DNA of 9,364 nt from Mycoplasma sp. UBA710 (GTDB lineage: Bacteria; Bacillota_I; Bacilli_A; Mycoplasmatales; Metamycoplasmataceae), in NCBI GenBank assembly GCA_002298905.1, contig DBMA01000026.1, positions 1 through 9,364 of the forward strand, in the 5' to 3' direction. The notes under the pieces are model-generated. The model did not search any database. It saw only the letters and a program-made list of their open reading frames with translations, and was not told the DNA's origin. The translations under genes were made by a program, and so were the position numbers. Below are positions 1-7,531 of this stretch, one piece after another. How positions within the stretch are numbered: the first letter of the stretch is position 1; each line of letters begins with the position of its first letter.

Positions 1-39
1 GGCAAAGATGTTAAAATTATTGCTGTTGTAATGAATTAA
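1..39 (+). CDS. 3' end of an unidentified upstream gene (partial)
   Basis: Reading frame 1 is open from the first base and ends with TAA at 37-39, giving a C-terminal dodecapeptide GKDVKIIAVVMN. It is followed after 31 bp by the RNase J start on the same strand. No terminator-like hairpin lies between, so the two are probably co-transcribed. Twelve residues are too few to name a family. That it is coding at all is inferred from position and from the sensible stop just before the next ribosome binding site. Confidence 0.5.
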   Translation, partial: GKDVKIIAVVMN

Positions 40-60
40 TAATAATTTTAAATTTAATAT

Positions 61-65
61 AAGGA
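61..65 (+). promoter_or_regulatory. Shine-Dalgarno site of the RNase J gene
   Basis: AAGGA lies 5 nt upstream of the ATG at 71. This supports that start codon over any later internal ATG. Confidence 0.7.
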
Positions 66-70
66 ATTTT

Positions 71-1783
71 ATGAATACAAAAGGAACTAGATTTTTTGGT
101 TTAGGCGGATTTCAAGAAATAGGTAAATCTACAGCCGTTATTGAACATGATGATCAAATTTTTATTGTGGATGCGGGAATTCAATTTGCTAATGGATCTC
201 TAACAGGTGTTAAAGGAATCATTCCAGATTATCAATATTTAATAGATAATGAAGACAAAATTCAAGGATTATTTTTAACACACGGCCACGAAGATCATAT
301 GGGAGGAATAGCATATTTAATACAAAATTGTAATATTAAAAAAATTATTGCTCCATCTGTAGGGATTTCTTACATTAAATTTAAATTAGATGAAAGAAAA
401 ATTAAAACCAATATTGAATGAATTGAAATTGATAAAAATTTAGAATTAACTTTTGGTGATATGAAAGTGGATTTTTGGTCAGCTCAACATTCTATTCCAG
501 ATGCTTTTGGAATAAGATTTTCTAATAGGAATGGTTCTATGTTTTTTACAGGAGATTTTAGAATTGATTATACTCCTATAGGTTCATATCCAGATTTTAC
601 AAAGTTAGAAAAAATTGGTCAAGAAGACTTAACTGTTTTATTTTCAGATTCAACAAATGCAATGAGACCTTATCATTCTCCTAGTGAAAAAGACATTTTA
701 AAAGCAATTCGTGAATACATGGAACAAGCACCTAAAAAAATTATTATCACAGCTTTTGCATCTAATATGTCAAGGATTAGTGCAATTATTAAAATAGCTC
801 AAGAAATGAATAAAAAAGTAGTTGCTTTTGGTCGTTCAATGGTTAATGGAATTAATATTGCAAGACAATTGGGATATATTGATGTAGATGATTCCATTTT
901 TATAGATAAAAAACACGTATCAAAATATGATGATAATGAATTATTAATTTTGACTACAGGTTCTCAAGGAGAGGCATTGGCAGGTCTTGCTAAAATGGCA
1001 GAAGGAAAACATCCACAAATTACTATTAAGCACAATGATTTAATTATTTTTTCTTCTTCTCCTATTCCGGGGAATAGGATTAAAATTGAATTACTAATTA
1101 ATGATTTATACAAATTAGGAGCCAATATTAAAGAAAATAGAATTGATGGCTATTTACATACTTCTGGCCATGCTTATCAAGAAGAACATAAAAAAATATT
1201 TGAATTAACTAAACCAACATATTTTTTTCCATATCATGGAGAATTTAGGATGTCAGTAGTACATGGATTAACTGCTGAAAAAGCCGGTGTAGATCCAAAT
1301 AATGTTATCATAGCATCTCATGGAGAAGTATATGAAATGCTTGATAGAAAAATTTTTAAAACTGATGAAAAAATAGTTTCAAATCCAATCTATATTGATG
1401 GAGAAATCGCTTCTGCTAAAAATACTAAATTAATTAATGAAAGAGAGCAATTAGGAGAAAATGGATTTGTTTATATATCTTTATTAATTGATAAAGAAAA
1501 AGCAGATATTGTAGGTAGAACTAAAATTATTACAAGAGGAACATTATATGTTAAATCTTCTACAGATATCATAAGTGATATTAGAAGAATAGTACATGGA
1601 TTAGTTTTATTCACTATCAAAAATTCAGATGATTGAACATCATCTAAATTAAAAAAACATATTCAAGAAAGAGTAAAAAGTTATTTTTACAAAACTAAAA
1701 GAAGAAGTCCCTATGTTTGCATTTCTATTCAATATTTAGAAGATTTAAAATTTATTACTGTTTCTAAAGAAATTAATGCTTAA
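71..1783 (+). CDS. rnj: Ribonuclease J (beta-CASP metallo-ribonuclease)
   Basis: 570 aa when TGA is read as Trp (W117 and W522 are TGA, W136 is TGG). RNase J is the family of zinc-dependent 5'-3' exo- and endoribonucleases of the beta-lactamase fold that mature and degrade RNA in the cytoplasm; B. subtilis J1 is 555 aa. Visible landmarks are the N-terminal GGFQEIGKS strand-loop (about residues 12-20), the metal site HGHEDH (H71, H73, D75, H76), H140 in the HSIPD stretch, the acidic D162 in FTGDF, SDSTNA around D193, TTGSQGE at 295-301, HTSGH (H363, H367) and PYHGE (H389). A C-terminal domain ends in a YKTKRRSP-type segment typical of the family. All catalytic ligands appear present, so it resembles the active J1 type rather than the degenerate J2 type. 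The start at 71 has an SD site and begins right at the conserved fold. The 3' end overlaps the convergent gene by 11 bp. Confidence 0.95.
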
Positions 1784-2498
1784 TAAAATCATCTAAAATA
1801 AAATTAAAATTAATTTTTTTTTCTAAAATAGGGTTTTCTTTTCAATCTATTCCATATCTTTTAATTAACAATATTTCTCATTCTTCTAGATAAAATGTTG
1901 TGATATTTCCATATTGAATAGAAATTCTGTTCATGGTTAAAGAAGGAATTCAATTTAAATTAATATTTGGTCGAAATGAATCTATTAAAAAATATCCTTG
2001 AAAATTTTCATTGTTATAGATATGTGAACTTATTTCACATCATGTTAAATAACTATAAAATAAATTACAAAAGTTGAATCATAATTTCTTCAAAAATACA
2101 ATAAAATTTTTAGTTCCTTTTAAAGATTTATAATAACCTATTTTTTGTCTCAATAAATTATTTCAAGTATAAATTTTTTCTGTCTTTTTTATATTAGCAC
2201 TAATAATAAGATTAATTTTAATAATAGAAGATAACTCTTTTACAAAAAAAAATGGAGAAGTATAATAATAATCATTTCTTGTTAAATTATCTATTAAATT
2301 ATCATAATTTACTTTCAAAAATTGATTATAATCTTCAACTTTCATCATTACTTCAACAATATTGTCATCATCTAATTTGACATTAGTATGCATTTTTAAT
2401 AAAGATAAATTTGATAAAGAATATCAAAGGCCTAATTCTTCGCATTTTTTGTGAAAAATTGTCAAAATTTTTTCATTATTTTTATTAGTATTATCCAT
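1773..2498 (-). CDS. Divergent/degenerate LicD-family nucleotidyltransferase-like protein
   Basis: The frame runs from ATG at 2498 to TAA at 1773-1775, 241 aa. It contains several in-frame TGA codons (first at residue 112), so only an N-terminal fragment is visible under the standard code. LicD-family proteins transfer phosphocholine or similar groups to surface glycans. They carry a motif of the form GTLLGAxRHxxFIPWDDDIDI and end with an LxxxYGxxW...P segment. Here the order is kept: a Cys/Leu-rich helix, WYSLS (25-29), a stretch where the GTLLGA-R motif should be but with most key residues changed, DDD at 43-45, then EDYNQFL (55-61). The C-terminus has a LEEWEILLIKRYGIDWKENP segment. These matches at both ends support the family; loss of the motif around residues 29-42 suggests altered or lost catalysis. 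The 2498 start is preferred over the ATG at 2393 because the first 35 residues hold the helix and WYSLS region. A pure hypothetical protein remains possible. Confidence 0.72.
1806..1822. terminator. Possible weak AT-only terminator for RNase J, inside the convergent gene
   Basis: AAAATTAATTTT (1806-1817) is a perfect 12-bp palindrome. It merges into nine T residues (1814-1822) on the plus strand, 23 bp after the RNase J stop. It has no G or C pairs, so a stable hairpin is doubtful. It is the only terminator-like element near this convergent junction. Confidence 0.2.
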
Positions 2499-2504
2499 AA
2501 AAAC

Positions 2505-2515
2505 ATTATATTATA
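2505..2515 (-). promoter_or_regulatory. Tandem -10 boxes of the LicD-like gene, probable leaderless transcript
   Basis: Read on the minus strand this is TATAATATAAT, two overlapping perfect TATAAT hexamers (2510-2515 and 2505-2510). The nearer one ends 6 nt before the ATG at 2498, so transcription would begin at or within a few bases of the start codon. No Shine-Dalgarno sequence is seen between the boxes and the ATG. A -35 element is weak at best (TTTATT about 17 nt upstream), which is common in mycoplasmas. Confidence 0.5.
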
Positions 2516-2547
2516 TTTACAAGCTAAAATAAATAGTTGATATGGTA

Positions 2548-2565
2548 AAATTTATTAATAAATTT
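2548..2565. repeat. Perfect 18-bp palindrome in the divergent promoter region
   Basis: AAATTTATTAATAAATTT equals its own reverse complement. It lies about 50 bp from the LicD-like start and 65 bp from the P80 start. It could be an operator bound by a dimeric regulator. With only A/T pairs, it could also be chance. Confidence 0.4.
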
Positions 2566-2619
2566 ACAAATTTATCTATTTATTATTTTTTAAATAAAAT
2601 CATATATAAATAAAAAAGT

Positions 2620-2626
2620 AAAGGAG
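2620..2626 (+). promoter_or_regulatory. Shine-Dalgarno site of P80
   Basis: AAAGGAG lies 4 nt upstream of the ATG at 2631. It is a strong match to the anti-SD sequence and fixes the P80 start upstream of its membrane segment. Confidence 0.8.
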
Positions 2627-2630
2627 CATT

Positions 2631-5228
2631 ATGTCAAGCAATCAAAAAGAAACTAAAAATAATAAAAATAAGAGATCAGCTTCTTCTTTTTTTTCTAATT
2701 TAAATACAGATAGTTCTATTGAATACGGTTATGCTGAAAAAAATCCAAAATCAAAGTGAGCTAAATGGATTATTGGTGGAGCAATTTTAGCTGCAACAAC
2801 TGTAGGAATAGCTGTTCCATGATCTCTTTCTTCTTGTACTGCATCATTAAATAGACCATATGCTTCTAGTGAGATTATGTATAGATATGAAGACCCAATA
2901 ACAAAAAAAGAGGTTAATGTAACTTATAAAGAATTTGAAGAAAGAATAAATTCTATAAAAACTAATGTTACTATTTTTGAGAAATGAGATGATATCTTTT
3001 ATGAAACTGTTTTAGAAGACTTATATAATGAAGAAAGAGAAGCTTATTTAAAATTTAAAGCAATTTATTATAGAATTCATAATGCTAATCCAGATATATC
3101 TAAGTTTGGAGAAAACTTGGATAAAACTTTTTCAGATATCAAAAGTGAACAAAGAAAGATTTTAGAAAATAATAAAAACACATTTCTACAAGCTTCTGGA
3201 CCTAGTGGCCAAAATTGATTAAATAATTGATTGAAAGAATTGCAATCTAATTCTATTTATGGTCCTCAATCAACTGAAAATTCTACTGTTTCTTCTATAC
3301 CATCTTTAGAGGAAAAAGCAATCGCATATATGGTTACTCAAAAAATCAAAAATTCTGCATTAGCAAGATATTTAGGAGCATCCATTTCTTCAAGTTCTTG
3401 AAATTTTACTGACTTGCAATTTGCTTTAGGAAATTTACAATTAGAAAATAATGGTCCAATAAAATATACATCAAATGATGGAACACAAAAAGAAATTACT
3501 ATAGCGGATGCTACAACAATATGAAAATCATATTTAACACCAAACGAAAATGTTGTACAACCAAAAGAAATGAATAGTACAAACAATAATCAAATTGCAG
3601 TTTTTGAAACAAAATCTTATTCAACAAATTTTAGGAATCCATTTACTCAAACTACAAGTAATATTGCCACTTTTGCTACAACAGATAATCACTTAATTAC
3701 TCTATTAAATAAATATTTTAATTTAGGTTTAATATCAAGTTTTTCAATATCAGGAATTACACCAGGTGAATCTAATGCTTCAGCTTTTAAAATAACATCT
3801 GAAGCTTTGACTTCATTATTTAAAGTGCAAATAGTAAATTCAAACCAAACATTTGCAAATTTTGCCCCTATTAGTAGATTAACCACTTTTAAAGGTTCAA
3901 ACATTATCAATACTTCTAATGACCCTAATAATACAAATGCATTAGATAATCAAAAAGATAATTTATTAGTTAAAACTTTTGAAACAGAAAACAATATTTT
4001 AGGATCTTCTAAAATATTAGACTTATCTTCTTTAATTTATAAAGATTCTAATTTGGATATGTTTGGAGTAGCTGCTATAACATCTTCAGATACAGGAATA
4101 ACAGATATTAATTCAACAAATGATAATTCATTATTTTCTATTTATAAATCAACAACCTCAAGAACAAATTCTAAATCTGATCCTATATCAGTATTTATGA
4201 AATTATTATTAACAATAGCTTCAAGTACAACAAATGAAATTGTCTTCAATGGATATACTTATGCAGAAACTAATTGAAATAATTTAAATTATGGAACTAA
4301 AGTAGCATCTGGTCAATTAAAAACACTAGTAAATTTAATTAAATTACATTTTGATGAAAATACTTATGAATTTAAAAATACAATTAATCCTAATGATTTT
4401 AATACACAATTAACAAATGCAATTGCAGCACTAGGAACAAATGATTTTACATTTTTAGGTCAGTTGTTAAATTGCATTTTAATAGGTGATACTACAAATA
4501 TTAAAAGTAATTACTTGAATAATAGTTTATTTCAAAATCAAGTAGGCTATTGAACATTATATGAATTATCAGCCCCTGATACTCAAAACAATCAGCCAGG
4601 AACATATTTATATGTATCTGCTGATGGATTAAAAATTTTTACTAAAAAAGTTAATAATTTCTCATCAAATGATTTTAAAAATATGGCAATTAGTGATTTA
4701 AATAATACAATTAATAAAACTGGAGATTCAGAAGCATCTATATATTATGATGTTGCTTCAGTATTTAATAAATTAAATGAAAGTAATTTAATTATTTTAG
4801 ATTTATTAAGTAATAATCAAAATGTAACTAAATTTAAAGAAGCAATTAAGCAAGAATTAACCAAAAATAATAACCAAGATGGAACTAATATTGAAACTGA
4901 ATCAGAAAAAATTTATAATGAATTTTATAAATATGTTGATTTAAAATGAAATTTATCTTCAAATGAAACTATTACTAAAATTCAAGTTAGCATTCCTACT
5001 TCTATTTCAACTATTATAGAATCAAAAAGAATCTATGATTTTGCAACACTTAATGATTCATCAAATAATGAAAACATTGCAATTTTTCAAACATTAACTA
5101 AATACAATACAAGTGCTGTAATTAAAACAATTGATTCTATATCAGGGACATTTATTTTAAAATTAACAAATTTAATAAGATCAAATCCAAATAAAATTAT
5201 TAAAAATGATCTGAAAGGAGGTAAATAA
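2631..5228 (+). CDS. p80: HinT-interacting membrane complex protein P80
   Basis: 865 aa with TGA as Trp (for example W43 and W64; W46 is TGG). Residues 1-45 form a hydrophilic, Lys/Asn/Ser-rich tail. A hydrophobic segment of about 17 residues (46-63) follows, ending in PWSLSSC with C69. The remaining roughly 800 residues are Asn/Ser/Thr-rich, have almost no cysteine, and are presumably extracellular. This architecture and the downstream P60 and hinT genes match M. hominis P80, which is reported to interact with HinT and to be processed at the N-terminus. L66-S67-S68-C69 would pass as a lipobox, but it is far from the N-terminus, so lipidation is uncertain. Residues about 90-240 are charged and helix-rich (for example YKEFEERI); the rest is probably mixed sheet and helix with no domain I can name. 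It is the first gene of the operon, with its own SD, and its stop overlaps the P60 start by one base (TAATG). Identification rests mostly on context plus topology. Confidence 0.85.
5214..5221 (+). promoter_or_regulatory. Shine-Dalgarno site of P60, inside the end of P80
   Basis: AAAGGAGG is the best SD in the window, 6 nt before the ATG at 5228. It encodes the last residues of P80 (KGG), so P60 initiation is independent as well as potentially coupled. Confidence 0.85.
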
Positions 5229-7201
5229 TGATAAAAAAAATAATTAAAAAAACTTTTATACCATTATTAATTTCAGTCCCATTTATATCTTCTCCATTTT
5301 TAACAACTTCTTGTGCCACATTACCCACAGGTGATATTAATCGTCCATCTCAAATAGAATTATTATCTTCAGAATCTGCCAAAATAACTTTAATGGATAA
5401 TTGATTAACTTCCACTTTTACTAGTTTATATGCTAATCATATTGCACAATCTAATGATAATTTAGAAACAATTTCTAATATTCGTAATACTTTAAATTAT
5501 TATTTATTAAACTTAAGTTGACCTGCAGCATCAAATGCTCCATCATCATTTGCAAATAAACAAGAAAAAATAGATAGTAATGTTATTTATGGAACTTTAA
5601 CACAAGAACAAAAAACAGCATTTGAAAATTTAGTTAAAGGAGCATATAAATTTTATATTTCATTTAAATCTACAATAGCAGAAACTAATGAAGAAACAAA
5701 AACAAATCCATTAGTATATTTTATTGAAAAAGCCAATTCATGAAAATCTCAAGAATACAACACAATTATTCCAATTTATTCCACAGCGGATGCAAATACA
5801 TTATTAACTATTCAAGATTTTAATCCTGGATTGAAATACACTGGTTTAGATGCGTCAAATCAATTAATAGAAAATGATTTTAAAATTTTAATGTCTACAA
5901 GAGGAACATTAATTTATCAAAATGTTTTAAAACTATTAATTGGCGAAATGTATTTTTTACATTCAACAAAACAATTGATTGAAAATGGAACTAATTATAA
6001 TAAAATGATAAGTAAAATGACTTATGTGGACTACATTAATACACAAGCATATGTAGGATTAAATAATGATTTTTCAACTTACATGTTCAAAAAATATATG
6101 ATTGAAAATAGTCCGCAATTATTATGATCATATTCTGCAGAAGATTACACAACAGCTGTTTCTCCATCTTCAATTGTTTCTACAATTGCAGAATTTAATA
6201 ATTTATCAGTTACTAAAGATACACAATTATCTACTACATTAGCTCCCGAATCAACTGAAAATACTAATAATGAAATATCAAAATTACAAGCATTTAATAG
6301 TTGTCAATTTAATGCTAATACAGATAGTAAAGGTGATTTATCATCTAATATTGATAATTTAAAAATGTTTGGAGACAATAAAGGTGGATTATTTGATTCA
6401 AAAACTAATATGTTATTTTCTTTTACAGAATTAAATGCTATTAAAGAAATTTTAAAGTATAATTCTAATTCATCAAATACAAGTAAATTATCTATTCCAA
6501 GTATTAATATCAAAACAGCTTCTAATAGTAAAAAATCTCATTCAATTACAATAAGTGATCTAGAAGTTGTGTGAGATAATCAAAATTTAACACCAAATAA
6601 TAATGTTTTTACATTAACAACAAATAACAATCTTACTCAAGAATTAAAAATTAACTCAATTTCGTATTTACCTGACAAGGGAGAAGAAAAAGAAATTAAT
6701 ATTGTTTTTACATATTCATTTCAAAATGGAACATCAAGCACAAAACATTCATTTGATTATAATTTCACAATATCTAATTGAGGAAATAAAGATTCAAGTC
6801 AAGAAAACATATTTTCAAAACAATATCAATTTTCAGGATCAGAATCTCAAGTAGGAATTAAAATATTTGATAATTCTACATCTTTGGGAATTAGTTATTA
6901 TTTAAGATTTTTACCATTGTGACAAAGTAATGGTTCAATATTAATTGGGAATAATAAGTGATATAGCAAAGGATACTGAACTTTCGAAAATACTCCTTGA
7001 AATACTCTTGATAAACAACAAAAATTAGTATATTTCTTTGTTTTATCAGATTCAAATTTATTTACTAATATTCAAAATTTTTATTTATTTAATAATTATA
7101 ATGTAGAAGCAAATTCATATGAAATATCTTCTCTAATTTCTTCATTAGGTTTAAATAAAAAAACTGATGATGATCGTAGAAAAGAAGGAATAATATATTA
7201 A
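5228..7201 (+). CDS. p60: HinT-interacting membrane complex lipoprotein P60
   Basis: 657 aa. The N-terminus is a classic mycoplasma lipoprotein signal: MIKKIIKKTF, a hydrophobic core (about 10-25), then LTTSC with C29 as the probable lipidated residue. The mature protein is therefore anchored at the outer face of the single membrane. The first half (about 40-330) is helix-rich. The second half (about 430-657) has alternating hydrophobic/polar stretches and clustered aromatics (FENTPW, YSKGYW) suggestive of beta structure; I recognise no named domain. A second Cys is at 359. The tail is charged (KKTDDDRRKEGIIY). In M. hominis, P60 is a surface lipoprotein that pairs with P80. The order P80-P60-hinT here supports the same role. 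ATG overlaps the P80 stop by one base, and the TAA stop is 3 nt before the HinT start in the same frame. Function beyond complex membership is unknown. Confidence 0.87.
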
Positions 7202-7204
7202 ATC

Positions 7205-7531
7205 ATGGAAACAATTTTTCAACAAATTATTGATAAAAAAGTAGAAGCAAAAATTCTTTTTGAAAACAAAAGAGTTATAGCTATTTATGACATAAATCCA
7301 AAAACTCCTGGTCATTTTTTAGTGATTCCTAAAGTATATTCAAGAAACTTTAAAACAATTAAAGAAAAAGATATGTTATATCTAATCAAAATTGCTAGAA
7401 AATTAGCGCTTAAAGAAATAAAAAAATTAAATGTAGATGGTTTTAGATTAATTGTTAATAACGAAGCATCAGCTAAACAAGTAATATTCCATACTCATAT
7501 TCATATTATTCCTAGCGAAAAAGAGATATAA
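7205..7531 (+). CDS. hinT: Histidine-triad nucleotide-binding protein HinT
   Basis: 108 aa, the usual size of the HIT family, cytosolic purine-nucleoside phosphoramidases/AMP hydrolases. The triad HxHxH is present as FHTHIHIIP (H96, H98, H100), preceded by NNEASAKQV (85-93). The N-terminal half shows the expected IFQQIIDKKVEAKILFEN strand-helix pattern and GHFLVIPK (36-43). The usual glycines in the loop before the triad are replaced (EA instead of EG, KQ instead of GQ). The Cys residues of some homologues near the N-terminus are absent. Only eight residues follow the last His. Its SD (AAGGA at 7185-7189) is 15 nt upstream of ATG, unusually far, so translation probably depends on ribosomes finishing P60 3 nt earlier. 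In M. hominis HinT binds the P80/P60 complex from the cytosolic side, which the operon order here agrees with. Confidence 0.95.
   Translation: METIFQQIIDKKVEAKILFENKRVIAIYDINPKTPGHFLVIPKVYSRNFKTIKEKDMLYLIKIARKLALKEIKKLNVDGFRLIVNNEASAKQVIFHTHIHIIPSEKEI

Larger units (their letters stand above)
2499..2630. other. Divergent intergenic control region (132 bp)
   Basis: This is the only sizeable non-coding stretch in the window. It separates the minus-strand LicD-like gene from the plus-strand P80 operon, so it must hold both promoters. Contents: tandem minus-strand TATAAT boxes, a TTGATA hexamer at 2537-2542, an 18-bp palindrome at 2548-2565, A/T-rich -10-like stretches for the plus strand (TAAAAT at 2595-2600 and TATATA at 2603-2608), and the SD site before P80. 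I cannot choose the plus-strand transcription start with confidence. Confidence 0.6.

Noticed and set aside
71..1636. Apparent split of RNase J into two genes (71-421 and 461-1636) or a frameshifted pseudogene.
   Set aside because: The breaks are in-frame TGA codons; reading them as Trp gives one continuous 570-aa protein with ordered motifs.
2163..2393. A 76-aa minus-strand protein as a stand-alone gene.
   Set aside because: It is the middle of the 241-aa LicD-like frame: it extends upstream to ATG at 2498 and downstream through TGA (Trp) to 1773.
2537..2565. TTGATA at 2537-2542 as the -35 box of the P80 promoter.
   Set aside because: At 16-18 bp spacing only a poor -10 match (TAAATT) follows, so I kept it as a note within the control region rather than calling a promoter.
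3338..3910. Minus-strand open frames at 3338-3586 and 3689-3910 inside P80.
   Set aside because: They are antisense to a continuous coding frame, lack SD sites and resemble no family.
4683..4949. Separate small gene at 4683-4949.
   Set aside because: It lies in the P80 frame and is bounded only by TGA, so it is part of P80.
6304..6513. Minus-strand open frame inside P60.
   Set aside because: It is antisense to P60, low in complexity and has no initiation signal.
7202..7204. ATC before the HinT ATG as an alternative start extending HinT by one residue.
   Set aside because: ATC is not a usual start codon and ATG follows at once.
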